Part shown: positions 8,390 through 16,510 of the stretch, one piece after another
Layout of the letters: every line of letters starts with the position of its first letter
Position numbering within the stretch: position 1 is the stretch's first letter
NCBI GenBank assembly: GCA_002354805.1
Contig: DEMH01000012.1
Location: 62,001-126,000 of the forward strand
Origin: Gammaproteobacteria bacterium UBA2675
GTDB taxonomy: Bacteria; Pseudomonadota; Gammaproteobacteria; Pseudomonadales; Pseudohongiellaceae
DNA: 64,000 nt
Direction of reading: 5' to 3'
Translations under genes and position numbers: made by a program
Notes under the pieces: generated by a model
Databases searched by the model: none
Seen by the model: the letters and a program-made list of their open reading frames with translations, nothing else
What the model was told of the DNA's origin: nothing

Positions 8390-9004
8390 GTGATTGGTCG
8401 CATTGCTGGAACACTTATCGAGAAAAAAGCTCCCGATTTATTGATTGATGTTGGTGGCGTTGGTTACGAGGTGCTGGCGCCGATGAGTACGTTCTATCAG
8501 TTGCCAGCCCCCGGGCAGGGCGTCATTCTGCACACGCATCTGGTCGTGCGCGAAGATGCCCATCAGCTGTATGGCTTCGCAGAAGGGCGTGAGCGTGAGT
8601 TGTTTCGTGCCCTGATCAAGGTTAATGGCGTAGGTCCCAAAGTCGCGCTGGCCATTCTGTCAGGGGTGTCGGTCAGTGACTTTGTCCGACTGATTCACAA
8701 TAATGACGTCACTGCCTTGACCCGAGTGCCCGGTATCGGTAAAAAAACAGCTGAGCGACTGGTTCTCGATATGCGCGACCGACTGGGCGGGTGGCAGGAT
8801 GACGGGGCCGGTGCGACCGAATCTCTGCAGGCTTCGCTGCAGGATGACAGCGCCTCGGTCAGCGAAGAAGCGGAAACCGCACTGATAGCACTGGGTTACA
8901 AACCGGCCGAGGCAGCGAGAATGGTGGTCCGTGCGCTCAAGGACAATCCGGCTGCTGAGCGGAGTGAAGAGATCATCAGGTTGGCGCTGCGTGCGATGCT
9001 CTAG
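8390..9004 (+). CDS. ruvA: Holliday junction branch migration protein RuvA
   Basis: 204 residues starting at GTG (MIGRIAGTLIEK). RuvA tetramers bind the junction and dock RuvB motors. Domain I is the N-terminal OB fold. Two helix-hairpin-helix motifs are visible (VNGVGPKVALAILSG and VPGIGKKTAERLVLDM). Domain III is the C-terminal RuvB-contacting helix bundle (ALIALGYKPAEAARMV), separated from domain II by an acidic linker. It sits between ruvC and ruvB. Confidence 0.97.
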   Translation: MIGRIAGTLIEKKAPDLLIDVGGVGYEVLAPMSTFYQLPAPGQGVILHTHLVVREDAHQLYGFAEGRERELFRALIKVNGVGPKVALAILSGVSVSDFVRLIHNNDVTALTRVPGIGKKTAERLVLDMRDRLGGWQDDGAGATESLQASLQDDSASVSEEAETALIALGYKPAEAARMVVRALKDNPAAERSEEIIRLALRAML

Positions 9005-9058
9005 AAACTGACCACAAGACTAACAGACGACTGATTACTGACAGGACAGGCGCACGCA

Positions 9059-10069
9059 ATGATGGATAATGACCGTTTGATCTCACCCGACCTGGCGCCA
9101 CAGGAACAGTCGGTTGATCGTGCCATCAGGCCTCTGGCTTTGACCGACTATATCGGCCAGACCGACGTCAAGCAGCAGATGGAGATATTCATCAGCGCTG
9201 CCCGTAACCGCAACGAACCGCTCGACCACACGCTCATTTTTGGTCCGCCCGGTCTGGGCAAGACAACCCTCGCCAATATCATTGCCAATGAACTGAATGT
9301 CTCGATAAAAACGACATCTGGCCCTGTGCTGGAAAAGGCAGGTGACCTGGCAGCGCTGCTGACCAATCTGGAGCAGGGTGATGTGCTGTTCATCGACGAG
9401 ATTCACCGGCTGAGTCCGGCCATCGAGGAGATACTCTACCCGGCGATGGAAGACTACCAGCTGGATATCATGATTGGTGAGGGTCCTGCCGCCCGCTCCA
9501 TCAAGCTGGAACTGCCTCCGTTCACACTGGTGGGAGCGACCACGCGCGCCGGCCTGCTGACCTCGCCGCTGCGGGATCGCTTCGGGATTATCCAGCGTCT
9601 GGAGTTCTACAACCACGAACAGCTCAGTGAAATTGTCAGCCGCTCGGCACGGATTCTGGGCTGTGTCATCGACCGGGAAGGCGCCTATGAAATCGCCCGG
9701 CGCTCGCGTGGTACGCCCAGAATTGCCAATCGTCTGCTAAGACGCGTGCGCGACTTCAGTGATGTCAAGCATGCTGGCGAGATAAGCCGCGAGATTGCCG
9801 GTCAGGCGCTGGATATGCTCAGTATTGATGACAATGGATTTGATCACATGGATCGCCGCCTGTTGCTGACCATGATCGAAAAGTTTGGCGGCGGACCGGT
9901 CGGCGTTGACAGCCTGGCAGCAGCCATCAGCGAGGAGCGGGACACCATCGAAGATGTGCTCGAACCCTATCTTATCCAGCAGGGCTACATGATGCGAACG
10001 GCCCGCGGACGCATGGTTACCCCACACGCTTACCTGCAGTTTGGAATACCTGTGCCGGAAGAACGTTAG
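9059..10069 (+). CDS. ruvB: Holliday junction branch migration ATPase RuvB
   Basis: AAA+ motor of 336 residues that drives branch migration as paired hexamers on RuvA. Walker A is GPPGLGKTT, Walker B is LFIDEIHRL, sensor 1 is VGATTRAG and the arginine finger region is SPLRDRFGI. The C-terminal winged helix ends in a Gly/Arg-rich turn. There are two possible ATG codons in tandem at 9059 and 9062. The thioesterase gene ybgC, normally between ruvB and tolQ, is missing; tolQ follows after 142 bases. Confidence 0.97.
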   Translation: MMDNDRLISPDLAPQEQSVDRAIRPLALTDYIGQTDVKQQMEIFISAARNRNEPLDHTLIFGPPGLGKTTLANIIANELNVSIKTTSGPVLEKAGDLAALLTNLEQGDVLFIDEIHRLSPAIEEILYPAMEDYQLDIMIGEGPAARSIKLELPPFTLVGATTRAGLLTSPLRDRFGIIQRLEFYNHEQLSEIVSRSARILGCVIDREGAYEIARRSRGTPRIANRLLRRVRDFSDVKHAGEISREIAGQALDMLSIDDNGFDHMDRRLLLTMIEKFGGGPVGVDSLAAAISEERDTIEDVLEPYLIQQGYMMRTARGRMVTPHAYLQFGIPVPEER

Positions 10070-10211
10070 CAAAGAGATGGGGAACGGCTGGCAAGCCACA
10101 ATTTAGCCATATTTTATCAGCCTTATGACATCGGGGGCTGTATAAGAACTTGAGAAGTTACTTTATAATACGCCCGTTTTACACTTGTAAAACCTGCTCG
10201 GAGAGCTACTG

Positions 10212-10904
10212 GTGCACGAAACAATGAATGTCTGGAGCCTGATCCTGGATGCCACCTTGACGGTGAAGCTGGTCATGCTCACATTGCTGCTCGCCTCGAT
10301 CATTTCCTGGGTGATGATCATACAGCGTTATCTGGTCCTCAATAACGCCGAACAAAGTATGTGGAGTTTTGAAAAGCGCTTCTGGTCTGGCATGGATCTG
10401 AGCCAGCTTTATCGTGACGGCAGCAATCAGCAAAAAGAGAACAATCCTACCGGTGGCATGGAGAATATCTTCCGCGCCGGGTTCAAGGAGTTCATGCGCT
10501 TGCGGCAGCAGGGCGGCGTCAGTTCCGAAGGCATCATGGCCGGTTCCCAGCGTGCCATGCGGGTAGCTTATTCGCGTGAAGAGGAAAAGCTGGAGAAACA
10601 TCTGCCGTTTCTGGCAACAGTTGGTTCAGTAACGCCCTATATCGGTCTGTTCGGTACCGTCATTGGTATCATGAATTCGTTTATCGGTCTGGCACAGCAG
10701 AGCCAGGCGACGCTCCAGGTTGTAGCTCCCGGTATTGCCGAAGCCCTGATCGCGACCGCTATGGGTCTGTTCGCAGCGATCCCGGCAGTGGTGGCCTACA
10801 ACCGTTACTCTGCGCGCGTGGATGCCATCGCCGGCAATTACATCACATTCACTGAAGAATTCGCCGGTATCCTGCATCGGCAAGTCGTCAGCGTCAGCAA
10901 ATAA
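10212..10904 (+). CDS. tolQ: Tol-Pal system proton channel subunit TolQ
   Basis: 230-residue inner-membrane protein of the MotA/TolQ/ExbB family. With TolR it forms the proton-driven motor that energises TolA during cell division. Three membrane segments are visible, near residues 16-36, 137-157 and 170-192, with the conserved GSVTPYIGLFGTVIGIMNSF in the second. GTG at 10212 is preferred because GGAGAG lies seven bases upstream; the ATG at 10224 is a shorter alternative. A TATAAT at 10164-10169 upstream may be the operon promoter -10, but no convincing -35 is seen. Confidence 0.96.
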   Translation: MHETMNVWSLILDATLTVKLVMLTLLLASIISWVMIIQRYLVLNNAEQSMWSFEKRFWSGMDLSQLYRDGSNQQKENNPTGGMENIFRAGFKEFMRLRQQGGVSSEGIMAGSQRAMRVAYSREEEKLEKHLPFLATVGSVTPYIGLFGTVIGIMNSFIGLAQQSQATLQVVAPGIAEALIATAMGLFAAIPAVVAYNRYSARVDAIAGNYITFTEEFAGILHRQVVSVSK

Positions 10905-10925
10905 TTCGTTCAGCCGGAGCGGCTA

Positions 10926-11360
10926 ATGGAAATCGTACGCAAAAAACGCAGACCCATGTCAGACATCAATGTCGTGCCATACATTGATGTGATGCTGGTA
11001 TTGCTGATTGTGTTCATGGTGACCGCACCGCTGCTGACCCAGGGCTTGCGGGTTGATCTGCCCGAAGCCAACTCTGAACCGCTGGAGCTTGATGAAGAGG
11101 CAGAAACGCTGGTCATTGAGCTGACAGCGGACAACCAGTATTTCATCAGTCTGGGTGTGACCGCCGAAGGTGAGCAGCAGCCGGTAGAGCTGGCCATGAT
11201 AGGTCGGCAGGTGGCACAGATTGTAGAGGTTAATCCGGGCATCCAGATTTTTGTGGAGGGCGATGCGCAGGCTGGATACGGCCCGTTCATCAGTTTGATG
11301 GAGGAGTTGCGCGCCGCTGGGGTCAACAGCCCCAATCTGGTAACCAAGCCGGTGGAATGA
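10926..11360 (+). CDS. tolR: Tol-Pal system protein TolR
   Basis: 144 residues, ExbD/TolR family. A single N-terminal membrane helix carries the ion-pathway aspartate, Asp21 in VPYIDVMLVLLIVFMV, and a periplasmic domain follows. It partners TolQ in the motor. It starts 22 bases after tolQ, with GGAG upstream of the ATG, and is followed after four bases by tolA. Confidence 0.95.
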   Translation: MEIVRKKRRPMSDINVVPYIDVMLVLLIVFMVTAPLLTQGLRVDLPEANSEPLELDEEAETLVIELTADNQYFISLGVTAEGEQQPVELAMIGRQVAQIVEVNPGIQIFVEGDAQAGYGPFISLMEELRAAGVNSPNLVTKPVE

Positions 11361-11364
11361 TGCT

Positions 11365-12192
11365 GTGACTGCGTTTAACGGTTATCCAATTTCGGTTCTC
11401 CTGGCTGTGCTGCTGCATGGCCTGATCCTTGGCTCGCTGTTCATGATGCAGCGCGCCGACTCGGAAGTGCTGGATGTTGTCAGACCGCCGGCGGTAAAGG
11501 CATTGCTGGTTGAAGAGAACCCGCAAACGCGCAATCAGCAGGTGCAGCAGCAACAGTTGGCAGAGCAGCGCCGGCAGGAGCAGCAGCGCCAGGAAGAAGC
11601 CCGCCGTCAGGAAGAGGCGCGCCGGCAGGAAGAAGCGCGTCAGGAAGAGGCCCGGCAGGAGCAGGCGCGCCAGGCGCAGTTGCGTCGCGAGCGCGAACAG
11701 CAGGAACGTGAGCAACAGGAGCAGGAACGTCTGGAGCGTGAACGGCAAGAGCGTGAGCGCCAGGAACGAGAGCGCCAGCAACAGCAGCGGCTGGAGCAGG
11801 AACGTCTGGAACAGCAGCGACTGGAGCAGCAGCGCCAGCAGGAACAGGCGGCCCAGGAAGCCGCAGCTCGAGAGGTGGCGGAAACAGAAGCAGAACAGGT
11901 CATGGCATACACCGCCATTATTCACGACCTGGTTCAGCGCAACTGGTCCCGACCGCCGAGCGCTCGTAACAATATGACAGCCGTACTACGAATTCGGCTG
12001 GTGCCGACGGGTGAGATAGTGGATGTGGAGATCGTCCGATCCAGTGGAGATGCAGCGTTTGATCGCTCGGCAGAAAACGCGGTGAGGGCTGTACGACGTT
12101 TTGAGCAATTGCAGGGGATGCCGCCGCGCATGTTTGAGCGCAGCTTCCGTACGCTGCTACTAACATTCAGACCGGAGGACTTATTAAATTGA
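11365..12192 (+). CDS. tolA: Tol-Pal envelope-spanning protein TolA
   Basis: 275 residues starting at GTG. One membrane helix (about residues 7-27) is followed by a long coiled coil (about 50-175) and a compact C-terminal TolA domain (from about MAYTAIIHDLVQRNW). TolA spans the periplasm and pulls on TolB and Pal. The coiled coil is dominated by Gln/Glu/Arg heptads rather than the Ala/Lys blocks of enterobacteria, and consists of near-repeats such as LEQERLEQQRLEQQR, so its length is likely to vary between strains. The stop overlaps tolB. Confidence 0.93.
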   Translation: MTAFNGYPISVLLAVLLHGLILGSLFMMQRADSEVLDVVRPPAVKALLVEENPQTRNQQVQQQQLAEQRRQEQQRQEEARRQEEARRQEEARQEEARQEQARQAQLRREREQQEREQQEQERLERERQERERQERERQQQQRLEQERLEQQRLEQQRQQEQAAQEAAAREVAETEAEQVMAYTAIIHDLVQRNWSRPPSARNNMTAVLRIRLVPTGEIVDVEIVRSSGDAAFDRSAENAVRAVRRFEQLQGMPPRMFERSFRTLLLTFRPEDLLN

Positions 12193-13499
12193 TGATGCGC
12201 AAAGTGATGACTCTGGTGCTTGGCCTGCTGGTGTGGAATGCCGCACAGGCCGCCGAGCTGAATATCGAAATTACCCGTGGTGTGGATAACCCAATCCCCA
12301 TCGCCATTGTGCCATTTACCTGGGGTGGCGGATTGCCACCTGATGAGGATGTTGCGCAGATCATCGCCAACAACCTGGAACAGGTCGGTGAGTTCCGGCC
12401 GTTACCGCGCGCCAATATGCTCAGCCTTCCTGATGAAGAGGCTGAGGTGTTCTACCGGGACTGGCGCATTCTTGCGCAGCAGTACCTGGTGATTGGCAAG
12501 ATCAACCCGGTGCCTGGTGGCCAGATGGTGGAAGTGCAGTGGGAATTTTTTGATATCAACCGTGAACGCAAGGTCATGGGTGAAGTTCTGACTGGCAGCA
12601 TCTCCCAGTTGCGCGATATTGCCCATGAGATCAGTGATGTGGTGTATGAGCAGATCACTGCCCGCCGCGGCGCCTTCTCGACCAAGATCATGTACGTCTC
12701 TGCAGAGGGCGATATTGGAGACATGACTTACCGTCTGCACCTGGCCGACTACGATGGTCGACGCTCGCAGGTGCTGCTGGAATCACCCGAGCCCATCATG
12801 TCGCCGGCCTGGTCTCCTGACGCCAGCCAGATTGCCTATGTATCATTCGAGACCGACCTGCCGCGTATCTATATACAGACACTGGCAACCGGGGAACGGC
12901 GACAGGTCACCAATTTCTCTGGTATCAACAGCTCGCCGGTCTGGTCCCCCGATGGCAGCAAGCTGGCCATGGTGCTGTCCAAAGATGGCAGCCCGGACAT
13001 TTACGTGCTGGACCTGGCGACCGATCAGCTGCGCCGCCTGACTGACCACCCGCGTGCGGAGACTGAACCGGCCTGGTCAATGGACAGCCAGAGCGTACTT
13101 TTTTCGTCTGACCGCACCGGTCAGCCACAGATATACAAGGTGGATGTGAATGGCGGCGGGTTCCCCGAACGCCTGACATTCGACTGTTTTTATTGCGCCA
13201 AGGGTCAGTTCCTGCCAGACGGTGTGAAACTGGTTCATATCCGTCGGGCAACACGTCAGGACAACAGCTACAGTGTAGCCATCCTGAATGTTGAGACGTC
13301 CCGGGTTATCACCCTGACTGATACGGCGCTAGATGAATCTCCCAGCGTGGCTCCAAACGGAAGCATGATCATGTTCGGTACTACCTACAATGGCCGCGGC
13401 GTGCTGGATGCCGTCTCCATTGACGGACGTGTGAAGTTCCGTTTACCATCCCCGCAGGGCGATGTACGGGAGCCATCCTGGTCCCCGTACCTGAATTGA
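12192..13499 (+). CDS. tolB: Tol-Pal periplasmic protein TolB
   Basis: About 435 residues. The signal peptide ends at AQA-AELN near residue 23. An N-terminal alpha/beta domain is followed by a C-terminal six-bladed beta propeller, shown by repeated blades such as SPAWSPDASQIAYVS, SSPVWSPDGSKLAMV and TEPAWSMDSQSVLFSS. TolB is the periplasmic adaptor between TolA and Pal. The ATG at 12192 overlaps the tolA stop by one base; a second ATG follows at 12195. Confidence 0.96.
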   Translation: MMRKVMTLVLGLLVWNAAQAAELNIEITRGVDNPIPIAIVPFTWGGGLPPDEDVAQIIANNLEQVGEFRPLPRANMLSLPDEEAEVFYRDWRILAQQYLVIGKINPVPGGQMVEVQWEFFDINRERKVMGEVLTGSISQLRDIAHEISDVVYEQITARRGAFSTKIMYVSAEGDIGDMTYRLHLADYDGRRSQVLLESPEPIMSPAWSPDASQIAYVSFETDLPRIYIQTLATGERRQVTNFSGINSSPVWSPDGSKLAMVLSKDGSPDIYVLDLATDQLRRLTDHPRAETEPAWSMDSQSVLFSSDRTGQPQIYKVDVNGGGFPERLTFDCFYCAKGQFLPDGVKLVHIRRATRQDNSYSVAILNVETSRVITLTDTALDESPSVAPNGSMIMFGTTYNGRGVLDAVSIDGRVKFRLPSPQGDVREPSWSPYLN

Positions 13500-13547
13500 G
13501 GCTTTGCACACACTATCTTGCTAGCTTGTCTATTGGAGGACACTACA

Positions 13548-14093
13548 TTGGGTACGCAGATGAACACAATTTTAAGAACAACCGCTCTGGCCCTGACCAT
13601 CTTCGGTCTGGCAGCCTGTAGCTCTACAAGTGAAACAGAAGACATGACCCCGGTCGCCCAGGAGTCTCAAGGTGAATCAGCTGCTGCACGTGCAGCCCGC
13701 CTGGAGCAGGAGCGTCTGGAGCGTGAGCGTCAGGAACAGCAGCGCCGCGAGCAGGCTGCCCTGAACACAACTGTTTTCTACTTTGATTTTGACGTGGCTG
13801 AGTTCCAGCCTTCAGACCGTGAAACTCTGGTTGTACACGCACGCAACCTGGCTTCCAACCCGAATAGCCGTATTCGTCTGGAAGGCCACGCTGACGAGCG
13901 CGGTACCCGTGAGTACAACCTGGCTCTGGGTGAGCGTCGTGCCAACAGCATCCGTGATTTCCTGATCGTAAATGGTGCATCACGCAACCAGATCGAGACA
14001 GTAAGTTATGGTGAAGAACAGCCCGCCGTCCGTGGTCAGACTGAACAGGCTTACAGCCAGAACCGTCGCGTGGAAATCAAACCAGCCGGTTAA
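13548..14093 (+). CDS. pal: Peptidoglycan-associated lipoprotein Pal
   Basis: Outer-membrane lipoprotein that binds peptidoglycan and TolB. Lipobox GLAAC ends the signal peptide. An OmpA-like domain carries YFDFDVAEFQPSDRE and LEGHADERGTREYNLALGERR, the peptidoglycan-binding core. Start choice: GGAGGA at 13535-13540 is seven bases from a TTG at 13548 but 19 from the ATG at 13560, so I favour the TTG (181 residues); the ATG gives 177 and an equally good signal. Between lipobox and domain lies a Gln/Glu/Arg stretch (RLEQERLERERQEQQRREQ) resembling the TolA coiled coil encoded just upstream. Confidence 0.93.
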   Translation: MGTQMNTILRTTALALTIFGLAACSSTSETEDMTPVAQESQGESAAARAARLEQERLERERQEQQRREQAALNTTVFYFDFDVAEFQPSDRETLVVHARNLASNPNSRIRLEGHADERGTREYNLALGERRANSIRDFLIVNGASRNQIETVSYGEEQPAVRGQTEQAYSQNRRVEIKPAG

Positions 14094-14099
14094 TAAAAA

Positions 14100-14954
14100 A
14101 TGAAACCACTGCTGACCATTATAGCTGGTGCATCTCTTGCCTCCGTGTTTAGCACGGGGGCTTTGGCACAATCCAACGATGCCATGTCGCTGTTACTGGA
14201 CCAGATTCGCGAACTGCGAGCGGAAGTCCAGACGCTGCGTGGCATGGTGGAAGAGCACGGCTATGATATTCAGCGAATGCAGCAGGACTCTCTGGACAGA
14301 TATACGGACCTGGATTCCCGCATCAGTACATTGTTCGAAGAACTGGATGGTGTGAGCAGAAGTGCTCCGATGTCCGTCCCGGGCACTGCAACAGCGGCTG
14401 GCGGTAATACGGCAGCCGATTCAGTTGCGGCAGGTAATATTTCCAGCGTATCACCTAGCGCAAGTGATCCGACAGTTGTCAGTTCCTCATCAATGCCTGC
14501 GACCCAAACACCTGCTGCAGGTGTTTCATCAACGACCTCTGCGAGCCCGGTTGCACCCACAATGCAGCCGGGTTTGTTGACTGAACAACAGCTATACGAA
14601 CTGGCGCTGGATGCATTGCTGCAGCAACAGGCCTATCAGCAGTCCATTACCCAGTTTGACCAGTATCTCCAGCAGTATCCCAGTGGCCGCTTTGTGACCA
14701 ATGCGCACTACTGGAAGGGGCAGGCCTACGTAAACCTGTCCATGTTTCAAGAGGCGCGCGGCGCATTTGAAACCATCATCAATGACTACCCTGATGGCCG
14801 CAAGATAGAAGATGCGATGTATTCTCTCGGTACGGTCTACCATCAACTGGGCGACATAACACGCGCCCGTCAGATGCTGCAGGATGTGAGAACCCGCTTC
14901 CCGAATACCTCAGCAGCCAATCTGGCAGATATCTATCTGCGCACACTGAACTGA
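14100..14954 (+). CDS. cpoB: Cell division coordinator CpoB (YbgF)
   Basis: 284-residue periplasmic protein. Signal peptide to about residue 23 (GALAQS), then a short trimerising coiled coil (LLDQIRELRAEVQTLRGMV), a Ser/Ala/Thr/Pro-rich linker (about residues 95-155) and TPR repeats (YELALDALLQQQAYQQSI; YWKGQAYVNLSMFQEARGAF; YSLGTVYHQLGDITRARQ). CpoB links Tol-Pal to peptidoglycan synthesis during constriction in E. coli. It begins seven bases after pal and closes the Tol-Pal operon. Confidence 0.93.
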   Translation: MKPLLTIIAGASLASVFSTGALAQSNDAMSLLLDQIRELRAEVQTLRGMVEEHGYDIQRMQQDSLDRYTDLDSRISTLFEELDGVSRSAPMSVPGTATAAGGNTAADSVAAGNISSVSPSASDPTVVSSSSMPATQTPAAGVSSTTSASPVAPTMQPGLLTEQQLYELALDALLQQQAYQQSITQFDQYLQQYPSGRFVTNAHYWKGQAYVNLSMFQEARGAFETIINDYPDGRKIEDAMYSLGTVYHQLGDITRARQMLQDVRTRFPNTSAANLADIYLRTLN

Positions 14955-14958
14955 TCCG

Positions 14959-15600
14959 GTGAACCTGCGAATTAATGAAATATTTCACTCGTTGCAGGGT
15001 GAAAGCAGCACTGTGGGTTTGCCAACCACCTTTGTCCGTCTGACCGGCTGTCCGCTTCGATGCGGGTACTGCGATACCGAATACGCCTTTCATGAGGGGG
15101 GCCAGCAAAGCCTTGACAGCATTCTTGCGCAGGTGCGTGCCAATCGCGCTCAACATGTTTGTGTGACTGGCGGAGAACCACTTGCGCAGCCAAATTGTCT
15201 GACTTTACTGACGCAGCTTTGTGATGATGGCTTCACGGTATCGCTGGAAACCAGCGGCGCCATGGACATATCTGCGGTTGATCAGCGCGTGAATATCGTC
15301 ATGGACCTGAAGACACCTGGTTCAAACGAATGTGACCGCAATCTTGAATCCAATATTGCTCATTTGAAATCAAGCGACGAAGTCAAATTCGTAATCTGTG
15401 ACCGGCGCGACTACGAATGGACCAAGGCCAAAATTGATCAGTATGACCTGCGTCATCGCGTACGTGAAATCCTGCTGTCGCCATCCTATCAGCAGGTGAA
15501 ATACGCCGAGCTGGCACAGTGGATACTCGAGGACAAACTCGCGGTCCGCATGCAGGTACAATTGCACAAGATTATCTGGGGTGAAGAGCCCGGTCGATAA
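14959..15600 (+). CDS. queE: 7-carboxy-7-deazaguanine synthase QueE
   Basis: Radical SAM enzyme of 213 residues in queuosine and preQ0 synthesis: converts 6-carboxytetrahydropterin to 7-carboxy-7-deazaguanine. The 4Fe-4S cysteines are Cys31, Cys35 and Cys38 (CPLRCGYC), and a glycine-rich SAM segment (VCVTGGEPLAQ) follows. GTG start four bases after cpoB. The 3' end is followed by queC, and the third pathway gene, queD, is at 34.7 kb in this window. Confidence 0.94.
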   Translation: MNLRINEIFHSLQGESSTVGLPTTFVRLTGCPLRCGYCDTEYAFHEGGQQSLDSILAQVRANRAQHVCVTGGEPLAQPNCLTLLTQLCDDGFTVSLETSGAMDISAVDQRVNIVMDLKTPGSNECDRNLESNIAHLKSSDEVKFVICDRRDYEWTKAKIDQYDLRHRVREILLSPSYQQVKYAELAQWILEDKLAVRMQVQLHKIIWGEEPGR

Positions 15601-15649
15601 CATCACCCGGTACTTAAAGCCTTCAGGCAGGCAGCAGCGGAGCAGGCTA

Positions 15650-16342
15650 GTGGAACAGCATCCGACAAACAAAAAAGCAGTCATTCTGGTCTCTGGCGGA
15701 CTGGATTCGGCGACCTGTCTGGCACTGGCTGCCGAGCAGGGTTATCAGTGTTATGCCCTGAGCTTTGACTACGGTCAGCGCGCCAGCAGCGAGCTGGAGG
15801 CTGCCAGACGCCTGGCGGAGGCGGCAGGTGTGGCGCGTCATCTGGTCATACCGATCGGTATGGGGCAGATGGGCGGTTCAGCCCTGACTGATCACTCCGT
15901 AGCCATGCCTGAAGATGGTGTTAAAGACAATGTCATTCCGAGCACCTACGTACCTGCCCGCAATACCATATTTCTGTCTTATGCGCTGGGCTGGGCCGAA
16001 GTGCTGGAGGCCAGAGCAATTTTTATCGGCGTCAATGCGCTGGATTACTCTGGATATCCAGACTGTCGGCCCGAATTCATAGCAGCATTTGAAGCAATGG
16101 CCAATCTGGCGACTCGTGCTGGTGTTGAAGGCCAGTCGATAAAAATCGAGACACCGCTGATCTCCCTGAGCAAGGCGCAGATCATCGAAACGGGGAACCG
16201 CCTGGGTGTTGATTACGCCCTGACCGTCTCCTGCTATCAGGCTGATTCACAGGGTCGTGCCTGTGGCCGCTGTGACAGTTGCCGACTGCGCCGCAAAGGA
16301 TTTGAGGACGCAGGTGTCGCAGATCCGACACATTATGCGTGA
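15650..16342 (+). CDS. queC: 7-cyano-7-deazaguanine synthase QueC
   Basis: 230 residues. QueC uses ATP and ammonia to convert 7-carboxy-7-deazaguanine to preQ0. The PP-loop is SGGLDSATC (from residue 15), and zinc ligands are in the C-terminal SCYQ...ACGRCDSC. I use the GTG at 15650 with GGAG seven bases upstream; this gives the normal family length, whereas the frame open from 15581 would overlap queE and add 23 unsupported residues. tRNA-Lys follows 74 bases downstream. Confidence 0.94.
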   Translation: MEQHPTNKKAVILVSGGLDSATCLALAAEQGYQCYALSFDYGQRASSELEAARRLAEAAGVARHLVIPIGMGQMGGSALTDHSVAMPEDGVKDNVIPSTYVPARNTIFLSYALGWAEVLEARAIFIGVNALDYSGYPDCRPEFIAAFEAMANLATRAGVEGQSIKIETPLISLSKAQIIETGNRLGVDYALTVSCYQADSQGRACGRCDSCRLRRKGFEDAGVADPTHYA

Positions 16343-16374
16343 AGCTTTACGGGGCAATTTTTTTGCAAAAATAC

Positions 16375-16402
16375 TTGAGTTTTCTGTCACGCGTAGTATG
16401 AT
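16375..16402 (+). promoter_or_regulatory. Promoter of tRNA-Lys
   Basis: TTGAGT (16375-16380) and TATGAT (16397-16402) with a 16-base spacer lie 14 bases upstream of the mature tRNA end. The sequence after the -10 starts GCGC, the GC-rich discriminator typical of stringently controlled stable RNA promoters. Confidence 0.6.
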
Positions 16403-16416
16403 GCGCACTCTCTTTT

Positions 16417-16491
16417 GGGGCGTTAGCTCAGTGGTAGAGCAGTTGGCTTTTAACCAATTGGTCGATGGTTCGAATCCATCACGCCCCACCA
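16417..16491 (+). tRNA. tRNA-Lys(TTT)
   Basis: Cloverleaf of 75 bases with CCA encoded. The acceptor GGGGCGT pairs with ACGCCCC, the D arm is AGCTC...GAGC, the anticodon loop CTTTTAA gives TTT, and the T loop TTCGAATC is present. Its U34 is an expected substrate of MnmC, encoded at 28-30 kb. Confidence 0.97.
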
Positions 16492-16510
16492 CTTCATCTG
16501 TGCGAGCATT

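Noticed and set aside
11323..11925. Leucine-rich protein on the minus strand opposite tolA
   Set aside because: It is the antisense of the CAG/GAG/CGC-rich TolA coiled coil; runs of Leu/Ser are expected from that codon pattern.
15581..15649. Upstream start for queC
   Set aside because: It would overlap queE and add 23 residues not present in the family; GTG 15650 has a good ribosome site.
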